A stretch of 64,000 bases of DNA from Mauremys mutica. Its lineage: Eukaryota > Chordata > Testudines > Geoemydidae. Numbering within the stretch: the first letter of the stretch is position 1; each line of letters begins with the position of its first letter. The DNA lies in NCBI RefSeq assembly GCF_020497125.1, contig NC_059084.1:9141501-9205500 (forward strand), written 5' to 3'. The translations under genes were made by a program, and so were the position numbers. Of the stretch, positions 43,917-55,297 are shown piece after piece. Below the pieces are notes generated by a model that worked only from the letters and a program-made list of their open reading frames with translations, did no database searches and had not been told where the DNA came from.

Positions 43917-44391
43917 CTGATAGATATGGGTGGTGGGTGGCTTCGGGGAGGCTAGCCCCTGGCTCCACCCCTTCTGCTCACCCCCCTCAGTGGCTGGAGC
44001 CACAAGCTCCCCTTCCCCCCCCCCCTCAAAGGAGCCGCGAGCACCCCTCAGCCGGAGGAGCCCAGGGCCAGCTGCAGCTGCGCTGCACCTCCCCTCTCCA
44101 GACCCCAAGCTGCCCCAGGGAAAAGTGTCTCACTCTCGTCCTGACGAAGCACATGCAGGTTCTGGAGCAGCTGTGGAGGCGTATTTGCTACTCAGCTTCC
44201 TGGGTTCATCAATAATCTCTCTGGAGTCCAGGAAGATTACTGATGAACCCAGGAAGCTGAATAGCACACACTGCCACCTCAACTGCCCGGGAACTTGAAC
44301 GGGGCATAATAAAGCAAAATCTTCCCCCAACAAACCCGCAAACAGGGATCCGGCTGAGCTTTCACTGGCTTAATATACCCACCGCCCAGTC
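43917..44391. mobile_element. Unclassified insert in a CR1 copy, with palindrome
   Basis: The CR1 text breaks at ATTGTCTTCAACAACT and resumes at CTCATGGAGAACTAGTGTAG (44392), so about 475 bp were inserted. The edges carry TGGGTGGTGGGT and ACCCACCGCCCA, a possible 12-bp inverted end with one mismatch. The left half is GC-rich. 44193-44259 is a 67-bp near-perfect palindrome. No target duplication is clear and the class is unknown. Confidence 0.6.
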
Positions 44392-44835
44392 TCATGGAGA
44401 ACTAGTGTAGTCCCAGAGGATTGGAGAAGCACAAACATAGTACTTGTCTTTAAAAAGGGGAACAGAAAGGATCTGGGGCATTATAGCTCATGCAGCCTAA
44501 TGTCGATACCTGGAAAGATATTGGAACCAAAGAATAAAAAATTTGCAAGCACTCTGAGGATTATAGGTTGATAAATAAATAGTTTTTGACTTAATCTGTA
44601 GCAAGGGAGGTTTGGGTTAGATGTTAGGAACCCCTTTATTACTGTAAAGATAGTTAAATACTGGAATAGGCTACCAAAGAAGGCTGGGGAATCCCCATCA
44701 TTGGAGGTTTTTAAGAACAGTAAGAAAAACACCTGTCAGGGATGGTCAATGTTTATTCAGTCCTACCTCAGGACTGGGGGATGGACTAGACAGTCTCTCG
44801 AGGTCCCTTCCAGCCCCATATTTCTAAGATTCTAT
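44392..44835 (+). pseudogene. CR1 LINE remnant, downstream part with internal deletion
   Basis: From 44392 the RT entry (WRTSVVPEDW-like, then a short run of lysine and glycine) reads on to about 44570. It then jumps directly to the C-terminal end (LQQGRFGLDVRN-like near 44597-44630, YWNRLPKKAG-like near 44659-44690). The central reverse transcriptase part, usually well over 1 kb, is missing. The 3-prime end GACAGTCTCTCGAGGTCCCT at 44789-44808, with TTCTAAGATTCTATG, is intact. Confidence 0.85.
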
Positions 44836-44900
44836 GTATATATAAACATATATATCTATATATACATATATATATCTATATATGTGTGTGTGTGTGTGAC
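44836..44900. repeat. AT-rich and (TG)n microsatellite
   Basis: Interrupted TA repeats with CATA and CTATA variants run into about eight TG units at 44884-44899. It starts directly at the CR1 3-prime end. Confidence 0.95.
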
Positions 44901-45605
44901 TAGAATGTATTCATTATTTTACACTCCTTGATTCTGTTCTATTCTATATATATTGCTCTCATTACTATAGTATCTGAGCACATATAAGTGAGTTGGAGTC
45001 AATCATGGAAGGAGATGCATTTGCACTGCCACAGACAGTGACATGCATTGTTTATGGAATCTTTCCTGTCAAAGTATGCTGTTTTTGAATAGCCTGTTTT
45101 AATGAATGCAACCATTACCTGTCAGATAAGACACAGACCTACATGCTACTTCCTTGAGGGAATACAGCTTAATTATTATCATGGTGAAAAAACAACTCTA
45201 CATTGTAAAAAACAGAGTTGGCATGTGCTAGGCTAGGGTCCGATAAAAATGAAGCTTTGATTTTAAAAGAAAATTGGAGGCGTGACTGTGCATCTAGTGT
45301 ATGCAAGAATTTATACAATTTCCATCCTGGGGAATCATTAAATTAGTCACACAGAAGTCTGAATTTTTAAAAAAATGCAGGCTGTGTGGTTTTGACTGGT
45401 GATGGGGATGAAGAAGGTAGAGAGCTCACTGTCAAAGCTGGAAAGCAGTAATGCCAAAATGAAGTCATTCTCTTGTTATTTGTTGAAAAATATAAGGTTT
45501 AGCTGCATCTTACCATGGAGACAGTGCCTTATTTTGAGTCCTAGTCTTTTTCTAGCAGTTAAAGACTGTTACACTAATTAAGGAAAGTTGGAAATCAGTA
45601 AACCT
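44901..45605. other. AT-rich stretch without a recognised gene
   Basis: Nothing recognised. Confidence 0.4.
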
Positions 45606-45927
45606 GGGCAGGAACTGGATTTTCCATTTTATGAGTTTTTCCATAATTCTGAAGTTTTTTCTGTTCCGAAAAAGAACAAAAAAAGCATTTTTTTCAAGAA
45701 ACAAAGAAAAAAGTCCTTTTTGTATTGATGGAAATGTCTTCTTTTGATAAAACAAAGATTTCATCCTGATTTTGATTTTTTAATATTTTAATAATGCTCC
45801 ATTCTGATTTTTTTGTCATTACAAAATTTTGTCTAAATTGACATGTTTTGTTTTTGATTAATCCACTTTTTTGTTCTTTTTTTACAGAAGAATGTTTTTC
45901 CATTGGAAAATTTCTGACCAGCGCTAG
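45606..45927. mobile_element. AT-rich MITE, GGAAAATTTC ends
   Basis: GGGCAGGAACTGGATTTTCC at 45606-45625 and GGAAAATTTCTGACCAGCGC at 45905-45924 are imperfect inverted ends. The interior is T-rich with TTTTTC blocks. Same group as 26492 and 46348. Confidence 0.6.
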
Positions 45928-46244
45928 AATTTAGTTAAAATGATAAATGAAAAACTAGATTCAAATCTCAGTTACAGAAGTGCATAACTGAATTTTTTAA
46001 GCTCAGTGACTTCAGTAGGCTTACTCTGGATTTTCACCAGTGTAGCTGGGAGCAATATTTTGCCCTAGATTTATAATAAAAAATACCAATTAGATCAAGT
46101 TCAAACAATCCTCTGAGTTCCAGGTAAGAAAGATAAATAATTGGCATAAAGCGCTGAATAATATTGCAAAAAGAGAGAGAACTAAATATGAACCTTTGTG
46201 GAAAATTTCTCATGGAGTTTAATGAAGTTAACAGTAGTGATTTT

Positions 46245-46347
46245 AAAAGATGGCACAATCATTTATTATTATTTATTTGTACTACTTTAGTGCCTAGAGA
46301 TCCCAACTGAGATCAGAGACCTAGTGTGCTAAGAACTGTGAACACAC
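46245..46347 (-). mobile_element. MIR-type SINE, first part, split
   Basis: ATTTATTATTATTTATTTGT (46262-46281), GTGCCTAGAGATCCCAACTG (46291-46310) and AGATCAGAGACC belong to a long MIR-like SINE that continues at 46612. Confidence 0.7.
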
Positions 46348-46611
46348 TAGAGCTGGTAAGGGACTGATTTTTTTTCCCTTCAAAAAGTTTGGGTTTTTGT
46401 AAAAAAATCAAATGCTCAAATTTTTCAATGTTTGGCAATGAAAATGTTTCCAGTTTTGGCATTACAAAATATATTTTTTTTTGGTTTTCAGGTTTTTTTA
46501 ATGGAAGTGCAAACATTGTCAATGGAATGGAGATTTTGGGGGGGAGAAAATTCCTGTTTAATCAAATAGCCATTTTCTCATTGAAAGAAAATATTTTTGA
46601 CCAGCTCTAAG
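46348..46611. mobile_element. AT-rich MITE inside a MIR-type SINE
   Basis: TAGAGCTGGT at the left and ACCAGCTCTAAG at the right are inverted ends. The 8-bp flanks GAACACAC and AAACACAC match at 7 of 8, as for a hAT-like element. Interior T-rich. Confidence 0.7.
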
Positions 46612-46800
46612 AAACACACAGTAAAAGACAGTCCTACCCCGAATTACACACAGTCTAAATAGGCTAGGTAGACAAAGTGTGGGAGGAGAAACAGAAGCAC
46701 AGAGAGGTGACTTTACCAAGGTTGCAAAGCGGGTCAATGGGAGACCCAGGAATAGAACCCAGGTGTACTTCCTTCAAGTCTGGTGCCCTGACCACTGAAG
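46612..46800 (-). mobile_element. MIR-type SINE, second part
   Basis: ACAGTAAAAGACAGTCCTAC (46618-46637), GAAACAGAAGCACAGAGAGG (46688-46707), CCAAGGTTGCAAAGCGGGTC and CAGGAATAGAACCCAGGTG complete the copy interrupted at 46348-46611. Confidence 0.8.
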
Positions 46801-47183
46801 CTTGCTTCTGATTAAAATGAGGAAAAATATCTTTCTAGAAAAAGTGGCAGTGAAGTGGATTTTTTTCTCAAGCTTTCAAGAAATGTAATGCAAAAACTGT
46901 CTTCAATCTTCTGTAACTATAGGGAATTTCACAGTAATTCTAATGAGGCTGAATGGAGTTTTATCAGAAATATTTCTAAATGTTCAGTAAAGTGCTTCTC
47001 TGAGAATTTTTAGCCATGTAGTTTGAAAGCAAGTCACTAGGCTAAATTCTGCCCTTAAACTACAGTGGCATGACACCAGAACGACTCACATCAATCTGGG
47101 TGAGAGCAGAACTTGTCCCAGAAACTTCACAACCATAGTTTAGATCCAGGATTTGGGCTTCAGTCTTTTCAAAACCACATCTT

Positions 47184-47282
47184 GGGCCTGAATCTCCTCC
47201 CACTTAAACTAGTTTTACACTCAACTCCAAAGGAGTTACTCCTGGCTTACATACACCTATGTAAGAGGAGACTCAGGACTGT
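47184..47282. mobile_element. Palindromic MITE, GGGCCTGAATCTCCTC ends
   Basis: GGGCCTGAATCTCCTCCCAC at 47184-47203 pairs with GTAAGAGGAGACTCAGGAC at 47261-47279. The centre holds CAACTCCAAAGGAGTTACTC. Typical of a repeat common in birds and turtles. Neighbouring sequence on both sides (46801-47183, 47283-47430) is similar in style but too eroded to call. Confidence 0.65.
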
Positions 47283-47647
47283 CATAGTCAGGTAAATTTC
47301 ATTCTGGTGTCTCAGTCTCAGTCTGACACAACATCCTGTTATTCCAGTTTTACACTGTTATAATTTCAAAGTTGCTACGCTGAGATACAATTGGAATAAC
47401 ATAGTCGTTAATCAGGCCCTTGATATTTGAGTGGACTCAGCAACTCCAGCTCCCCCCACCATTCTGTTCATTTATCCTTAGATCACAGAAGTCAGTGATG
47501 GAAAACACTTTTTTTAGCTCATGTACTCCCTGTGCAAGGTGCATCTTCAAAAATCCTTATATCACAGTTTGACAATGATATGGTAGTGTTTTCATACGGA
47601 ACTGAGAGTGGGGCCAGTTTTGAAAGCCATTGCTTTACAGGTGTCAG

Positions 47648-47975
47648 AAGGAACATAAGAACAGCCATACTGGGTCAGACCAAAGGTCCATCTAGCCCAG
47701 TATCCTGTCTTCCAACAGTGGCCAATGCCAGGTGCCCAAGAGCGGATGAACGGAACAGGTAATTATCAAGTGATCCATCCCCTGTCACCCAGTCCCAATT
47801 TGTGCAAACAGAGGCTAGGGACACCATCCCTGCCCATCCTGGCTAATAGCCATTGATGGATCTATCCTCCATGAATTTATCTAGTTCTTTTTTGAACACT
47901 GTTATTGTCTTGGTCTTCACAACATCCTCTGGCAAGGAGTTCCACAGGTTGACTGTGTGTTGATAAGGAACATGC
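47648..47975 (-). mobile_element. CR1-like LINE remnant, minus strand
   Basis: AACATAAGAACAGCCATACT (47651-47670), GGGTCAGACCAAAGGTCCAT, then AATTTATCTAGTTCTTTTTT (47874-47893) and ACAACATCCTCTGGCAAGGA (47919-47938) is a very common sauropsid repeat, usually classed with CR1-type LINEs. I judge the orientation as minus by comparison with other CR1 copies, but the class is less certain than for 11330 and 43465. Confidence 0.6.
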
Positions 47976-50276
47976 TAAAACATCCTCCCATGATGATGGT
48001 TCATTGGAATTAAAATGAAAGCACATAAAAATGTCTCTTTGGTTTATAATATCCTGTTCTAAGTCCATTCAGCAACAAAAACATTCAATTTTCTGATTCA
48101 TAATTCATGTGTTTTGTAAATGAGGCCAGTTCTTATGACCACAATTGTCTTATCTCCCTCCTTCTGGACTTTGAGATTAACCAATAATCAATCATTTTTG
48201 GGTTAATTTGTTAGGTATAATGTGTATATTAGATTGCAAGAAAAGGAAGATTCATGCTAAAATCATGATTTGAATGTGAAGATTAGTGGATGTGGGAGTA
48301 TTCGGTGTTGCTTTATGTTTCATGGAAGTGATTGCCCAGAAATATTAAAAATACAAAAGGTAACAATCTGTTCTAATATTGCAGTCACAAACTTGCTATT
48401 ATCTAATAACATACAGAGGCTCTTAATGGTGTGATGCACTGACTGCTTGAGATAATTAATTTCCATGTTCCCGCTCAGCTAGAATCCTGAAATTTGGTTC
48501 AGTCATTCATTATGGACTGCTGAGTACAGGATTTTTTTTCCAAATTTGAAAACACATCTTGCCATTAGAAGTCAGTCAGTTTTATCAATGGCTTTCAATT
48601 TTTAAGTGCTTTTATTTGCACATTGGGATGGGGAGGAAATCAAGTGTCCATTTTGAAGAAATAAAAGTAATAGGAGGCGATCTAAGGATCAGATAAGAAA
48701 ATTGTAGAAGATGAGAAAGTATCTCAGTTGTCCACATGCCTAAATAACATACAGACTTATGAACTAATGCAAAATGAGATGAAAACAAAGCAAAAATTGG
48801 CAGTGTATTTAACGAACAGATACTGGAGAAAGCCAAGAGCTACTGTAGCTCTGTTTAATTTTGCATTTGCTTGCCAAAAATGATGACAGCAAAAGTGGGA
48901 GCCATTAAAAGTTGCCATTTACCTAGAAAATCCTTTAATCCTTCTTTGCAATACTTCTTCATTCTAAATAAAAGGAATATATCAAATACCATAAACAAGG
49001 TAAAAAAAAATTCAGGGTGCTCACTTTATTCAGATTAATTTCCACAGCATGTATAAACTCAGCCAGCAAAATTTATAAAATTTTCACCGTGGGGAGAAAA
49101 AAATGTCATGGGACAAATCCATAGCATACTAGTGATGAAAATATTTCTATTTCTGCAGTGTACTAAGAGATCATACTTTGTTAAGGTGATGCTAAGGCCA
49201 AGAATACATACCACTAACTTAAAGGAAAAATCATTCTGAGAACATTATATTTTAATAATAAATAATGATACCTAGGAAAATATAGAGATAAGGTTAAACC
49301 CATTTGAAAATTGGGCTTTTGTGCTGTTAGCTTAAATAGAATAGTGAAAGCATACTCCAAAGCATGTCAGATTGCAAGCAAATGTCTTGCAGCTGCTAGG
49401 ATGGGATAAGCAAGTTATTGCTAGGTACCGTAGGTTATGATAGTACATTGTACATCTCAAACAAGGTCAGTAATGATCATTCCTTTTTTTTTTATGTCGG
49501 ATGCTATCGCCACAAAATGTTGGCTTCATACATTATCCAAACTGGTATTAAAACTTCAGTCAGCCTCCTTTGATGAGCTGACCCATGCTCAAATGCTGAC
49601 TCTTGGCAGTGGGCCCGCATCAGTGTTCTAGCAATCTAATTTTAAAAACACACTTTGAAACAGTGCAGTGGGAAATGGCTTCCATCAGCTGAAGAACACG
49701 AATGTGCATGATAAACATTACTAGTAGGCTGGGCTCTAAGCACCCAATTTCCGCTGAAGCTTCAAAAACCAGGTGGAGACACTGAACTATTTCCCATGGG
49801 ATAATCATGATGCGGATTAGTCCCTCCTGAAGGCAGCAGAGGCATGGCTTTGACATGATCTTAGAGCCTTAAAAATGCAGCAGTGTAAAAATTGTAGACG
49901 TTTGTTAGCTTCTTTTTCCAGCCCTCTCTTCAAAGCTTGCAATAGTAGCTCAGTGGGTGTCAATTGCTGGTAAATAGCAGCCCCTGGCTCAGGAGCAACA
50001 GGACATGGAGAAATGGGTAATTGTCTCACCCCTGCATATCCGGAGATCAAGATTTGTTACCAGGGCAGTTTGAGGAAACTGTGCCACAGGTAGGCAAGAT
50101 ACACTGAAGTATGTAGATAACATTGCGCAAAATCAGCAGCTTCTGTCCAAGAAAATATAGCAAGCCAGGATTCAGCTGTATTTTAAGAAATGCTTAGAGA
50201 GCACTAAGAATTGCACTACGCTTCACTCTAGGCTTCTATTTCAGGCCCTGCTTTTAAAAGCTTTATCCATGAGTAG
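47976..50276. other. AT-rich stretch without a recognised gene
   Basis: 2.3 kb with no recognised repeat or exon. Confidence 0.4.
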
Positions 50277-51210
50277 TGTCATAGCTATAGGGTTAGCTGC
50301 ACCTACCTCTCCTTCCTCTCAGGATGCATCCCCTTTGGTGTCTGGGCTTACACCTTGAGCTATCCTGGGGTGGAATTTTGCAATTCCCCCAGTCTTAGAT
50401 TGAGCCCTGGGCTTCAGATCCCCGTGTATTGATTGTTCTTACCCAGCAGGTCCAACTGATTTCAGGTGCCTGCAGTTCTTTCCTTCAGGAATCTGTGATC
50501 ACTGGTATACAGTGGTCTGGCAACCTTCTTAAGGCAAAGTACTGGTTATTTCAACAGTAAGAACAAAGCATTTAGAGAAGAAAGGATTTAAAAACAACAA
50601 CAGTCTACATGCATGTCTATCTTCCCCAGCGCTTAATTTGTGCCAGGCCTTGCCGGGGCTAGATTTGACAGTTCATAGTCCTGGCATCTCTGGGTTTGCT
50701 GAGGCAGTTATGAAAGTAAAAAAAAAAAAAAAATTGCTTGAGCCCCAGCACCTCTTTCATTCCAAATTAAGCACGGATCTTCCGTAATGGCTTAACACCA
50801 AGAAGGTGACTTTGGCAGGCCTAGCTTCTTCAGACACCCCCCTTTGGGCGCTGTGTCTCAGTTCGGTACTCCCCAACAACTACTACCCTTCTCTTGAGAG
50901 ACTGTCCCTTTTAAAACTGATATAGTCTTTGTTTCTTCTGTGTTCCTGGGCCTTGGCCTTTCTGGAGAAAACCAGACCTATAGGCTCAGCAGGAGATTGA
51001 GTCAGAGAGTCCCCAGAGCCAATGGCTTTGCCATTGTCACTTAACAGCCCTGAAGTGTTTGCTGATTAGTGGCTTATCTTGAAACATTCTTTCCCCTTCC
51101 TCACAACCCCTTCTTAAACTAAACCAATATGTTCATACAGTAAACTTCCCAATTAATAGGTAACAAAGAGCAATGACAAATTTTTACAGAGCAGCTCCAC
51201 TTCCATCACA
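50277..51210 (+). mobile_element. Solo LTR candidate of an endogenous retroelement
   Basis: The interval begins TGTCAT and ends ATCACA, the TGT...ACA ends typical of LTRs, with near-matching 5-bp flanks AGTAG (50272-50276) and AGTAA (51211-51215). There is no protein frame, primer-binding site or internal region beside it, so it would be a solo LTR formed by recombination. A small hAT (50627-50776) sits inside. The strand is a guess. Confidence 0.45.
50627..50776. mobile_element. Small hAT-like MITE, 150 bp
   Basis: CAGCGCTTAATTT and AAATTAAGCACGG are inverted ends with two mismatches. The 8-bp flanks ATCTTCCC (50619-50626) and ATCTTCCG (50777-50784) match at 7 of 8. The interior holds a 16-A run at about 50720-50735. 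It lies within the LTR candidate, so it is the younger of the two. Confidence 0.85.
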
Positions 51211-51332
51211 AGTAATACCTTAATCTGTGAGCAGTTCATTAAGGTTAGATGGGGCTATTAGAGATTACAGAATCTGGCCTGCCAATGTTAAATCAAAAGA
51301 AAAAGAAGCCTAACTATAAATAAAAAATGTGC

Positions 51333-51428
51333 CATATCCTGATCTGTTATATTTATCCAAATTTCAAGGAATTCCACTGAAGTCAATGGAGTTACGCCAC
51401 ATTTATAATGGTATAACTAAGATCAGGG
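51333..51428. mobile_element. Palindromic MITE, ATCCTGATC ends
   Basis: ATCCTGATCTGTTATA at 51337-51352 pairs with TATAACTAAGATCAGGG at 51411-51427. The centre is CCACTGAAGTCAATGGAGTT (51374-51393). Confidence 0.65.
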
Positions 51429-51429
51429 C

Positions 51430-53436
51430 TTGCTCTATGGTTTAACATTGAATTAAGTCAATACTAGATGTAATATTTTACTTCTCCTTTCTCTTTTCTG
51501 ACTTTAGATCATAGGTTCTGTAAAAGAAATTCATATACCAACATTACAGGCTCTATACTATATACTATATCATAATAAATGCTATTACTGTGTGGCAGTA
51601 GTGGAAATGCTGTTACAATGAATAGCTGAGCAAATAAAAACAACCAATAGGTGGGAAATTAAAATGGGACTTCTGTGTCATTTCTGGAATTCTCCCAATG
51701 GTGCAGCAGACAAGGCAGGCTACTTTTTATTGAAAGGGGGATGGAACAAGTCTCGGTTGTTTGAGTTAGCCATGGCACATGTAACAACAGCTTCACATGC
51801 TTACAGGGTACAGTTGTACTTTAATTTTAGGAGGATGTAGGTGAGAAGTCTCTTCGGTGAATGGATTATTACTTAGGAAGAACCAATTAAACCACCCTTA
51901 TGTTGAATAGTACCTTTTCCACTGGGGTCCTTCTCCTGGAAGCAGTGAAACAATTCATGGAATAAGGTACTGCTCAGAGGAACTGGGTCAGAATCTGGCA
52001 TATAATAAATAACCTTTGATCAAAGGTTCCCCCCACCACACCCACTGCTAGTCTCCTCGGAGTACTATAGAACTTCAGTGAAACCAACCTAAAAAGCAAC
52101 ATTATTGTTATAGTCCTTGCGTGAGCACACACGCACACGTATTCACTGTCAGTTTAGATATTTACCTATGTATATCTTGCCAAAATCCTGTCTGAGTCAA
52201 AACTCGCATTGAAGCCTCTGGGCAAAATTTTACCCTTACTTGTGCATATAGACGTAAACCTGAAGTAACTCCGTTGGATTCAGTGGCAACCCTTCACATA
52301 TGCGTCAACTATCTGAGAGGAGAGTCTAGCCCACATGGAGTATTCGAGATTTGGCCCATGATTTGTAACATCCTCTCAGTGGCCTGAAGAACCACATTTC
52401 CCCCCTTAGCTTGGTCCTGTTCTACGTGGAGAATATTCATTTTTTCTTCTCTGTTTTTCTCACAGTGCACAGCGAATACTACTCCTTGTTCCTGCATTTC
52501 TCTTTATCTTCCAGACTATTCAATAAAGGGCTTTGTTGTCATTTTGTGCTCCATATCCCAAGCTGTAATCCTCTGGTTGGCCTAGTTCCAAACCATTCTG
52601 GACTATCCCTGTCCTTGACAGTTACAGCTTCAATACTGTATTCTCTAACCAGACAGAGAAGACTATTGTTGCCTCGCTCAGGAATATGGGTCTTGAGCTA
52701 AAGCCCATTGAAGTTAGTGGGAAAATTGATTTTCCTGTCCATTTGGGCATATGCTTTGGAGTATATATATGATGGTTTGCAGAGGGAAGTGAAGATTTTT
52801 ATTTGATTACATTCAGGACTGTTTATGCCACAGCAACACAAGGGGGTACACGCTCAGTTGTGCAGCTGTTCCACATTCCGAAGGCGAAAATGCTGCAGGA
52901 ATGGTTGAAAGATAGGGCCCATAATGGCACCAGATTGGGTTCATAATGGCGGAGCATTCTCCACAATTACAAATAAAGCCATTATGTGATCTCAGATGAG
53001 CTACGCAAACAGCAGCTTTGATTGACAACCACAAAACAGGGTTAAGCCTTGAAAATTACTTTTAAAAAGAAAAAGTCTTGGCAGAAATGAGGACTATGGG
53101 TCAAACCTCTGGAATCACAATTTATGCCAAAACCAACCAAATAAAAGAACAGGCATGTATGTGCAATAATAGCAGCATTAATGTGTGCCCATATTCTGGA
53201 TGTAGGCAGCCCATGACCAGAGTAGAAATATTCTGTCTATGGGGCTGTGGGAAGCCAACCATTTTCACGTCAAGGAGAATATGAGTATTACAAAGACGTG
53301 GACCATGACTCCTTGGCAGACCCACAACAATGCCTTTTAGCCCTAAGTGCCTACAGAGAGATCTCTTCACAGGCCTGAACCTCTAACAGCCTTGAATCTC
53401 ATATAGTCATTTATACCTGTGCAAAGCGAGTCTAAA
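51430..53436. other. AT-rich stretch without a recognised gene
   Basis: No exon. Faint fragments of the fold-back families near 52170-52330 and 52690-52725 are too eroded to call. Confidence 0.4.
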
Positions 53437-53595
53437 ATCATAGAACCACAGAACTGGAAGGGACGTCGAGAGGTCATCTAGTCCAGTCCCCTGCACTCGA
53501 GGCAGGACTAAGTACTATCTAGACCATCCCTGACAGGTGTCTGTCTAACCTATTCTTTAAAATCTCCAATGATGGAGATTCCACAACCTCCCTAG
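53437..53595 (-). mobile_element. CR1 LINE, 3-prime end, split (minus strand)
   Basis: AATCATAGAACCACAGAACT (53437-53456), GGAAGGGACGTCGAGAGGTC (53457-53476), ATCTAGTCCAGTCCCCTGCA and AGACCATCCCTGACAGGTG are the complement of the CR1 3-prime end. The copy continues after the hAT at 53858. Confidence 0.9.
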
Positions 53596-53857
53596 CAGGG
53601 CCAGCTCCAGGCATCAGCGAAGGAAGCAGGTGCTTGGGGCGGCCAATGGAAAGGGGCTGCACGTCCGGATCTTTAGCGGCAATTCAGCGGCGGGTCCCTC
53701 AGTCCCTCTCGGAAGGAAGGACCTGCTGCTGAATTGCCATCGAAGAATGAAGTGGCATGGTAGAGCTGCTGTCGAAGTGCCGCTGATTACGTCTTTATCT
53801 TTTTTTATTTTTTCCGCTTCACCACTTGAGGCAGCAAAAAAGCTGGAGCCGGCCCTG
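53596..53857. mobile_element. hAT-type MITE, 262 bp, inside CR1
   Basis: The ends CAGGGCCAGCTCCAGG and CTGGAGCCGGCCCTG are inverted with one mismatch over 15 bp. A perfect 8-bp duplication CTCCCTAG flanks it (53588-53595, 53858-53865). GGCAATTCAGCGGCGGGTCC at 53679-53698 and its eroded complement near 53725-53745 form the internal arms and resemble the interior of the element at 5262. Confidence 0.93.
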
Positions 53858-53992
53858 CTCCCTAGGAAATTTATTCCAGTGCTTAACCACCCTGACAGTT
53901 AGGAAGCTTTTCCTAATGTCCAACCTAAACTGCCCTTGCTGCAATTTAAGACCATTGCTTCTTGTCCTATCCTCAGAGGTTAAGTAGAACAA
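53858..53992 (-). mobile_element. CR1 LINE, continued
   Basis: ATTCCAGTGCTTAACCACCC (53873-53892), then AGGAAGCTTTTCCTAATGTC (53902-53921) and CAACCTAAACTGCCCTTGCT, extends the copy into the end of ORF2. It ends near 53992, its 5-prime truncation point. Confidence 0.9.
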
Positions 53993-53994
53993 TT

Positions 53995-55285
53995 AAAAAA
54001 TGCTACCTCTGTATGATTGGAAGCACTGTATACCAATTTCACACTCAGCAGTAAATGAAAACACCAGGTGCAAGGCAGTGGAGGACTTTAGGCCCAATGG
54101 GTTTTTACAACTGCCAGGGCTGAGGCAGTCATCCTTTTCCAAGCATTGTAGCAACACCATTGGTATTCATGCCATTTAGGAGACACACACAGAGGAGGGC
54201 ATGTGAAACAGAATTTGACCCCAAGGCTGCACATTTTCAGCCTGTGTAATATTTTACAAATTCCTCTTTTTTTACGACTGTGTTATTTTTTCCCTGGTGC
54301 CAATGACTACATTTGGCTTTTTATTTTTATCCTGGCATGATAATTTTGCAGTAATCGTTCATAAATCTCAGTGTGCTCCTTGAAAGTAAATGATGGCATA
54401 ATTTATCACAATTGAAAATGCATTTTGTAGCATGACAGTATAATTAGGCATTCTTTTCAGGAGACATATTAAGTATATACCAATGTATTAAAGCTACTGT
54501 GCTGCAGATCTGTTTTGTTGATTTACTCCTTGTCTTTGGCTAGCTTGCTTTATCATGATAGCCACACAATTGTGCCTTTTCACGGAGGAAAGGGGAAAAA
54601 AGCATGAACAAAATTAAAAAGGGTTTCTACGTGTTAACTAATTCATGCTGGAATTGAATGCAATTCAACTGCATTTTTGTACCAATTCATTGCACATTAA
54701 TTATGCAGTGATCAAAATAATTTCACATGCATAATGCTGACCTCATTCACTAGAGGGCAACAAAACCCTAGCTTAAAAAGCCTCCACCTTCTACTTTCAA
54801 TGACAGAGCACATTTAATAAGATGCTGCATGGATTTTATAATGAATACCCTATTAATTTTACATAAGTGCAAAGTTACTTTTGAAAAGCTAGTTAGGCTG
54901 TTTAATATACATGTTCTAGCCAGGTGCCAGGAAGACATTCTTGCAGTAACTCCCCCCTTCCCTCCCCCCCGACTCCACAGCAGCATGTCAGTGGGTGTGT
55001 TCATTTGTTTGAGTATTATTGTTTGACTGAAGTTACCCCACTGAGCTCCATTTAATAAAGCCCTCTCGGAATGTTTTTGTAGATCAAAACATGTGGGTTT
55101 AAATGCAGATCACAATGTTGAAACTACTTAAAATTGTAGCAAACGAAAAGTTCCTGTTTACTTGACTGGGTTTTCTATTTGAACTGGGGGGTTCTTTCCT
55201 CTTTTTCAGCTGCCTCTTATGGTGTCACCTTAGCATTGTTGCCTTAGGAGAATGCAGATTTTCATAAAGCAGGTGTTTGCTTAAC
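53995..55285. other. Repeat-poor AT-rich stretch
   Basis: No transposon or gene is recognised in 1.3 kb. 54230-54760 looks unusually free of known repeats, and I cannot tell if it is conserved. Confidence 0.4.
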
Positions 55286-55297
55286 TAACATACAACA

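Noticed and set aside
43917..44391. Helitron, because of the hairpin
   Set aside because: No TC start, no CTRR end and no AT target site at the borders; the hairpin is not near the 3-prime end.
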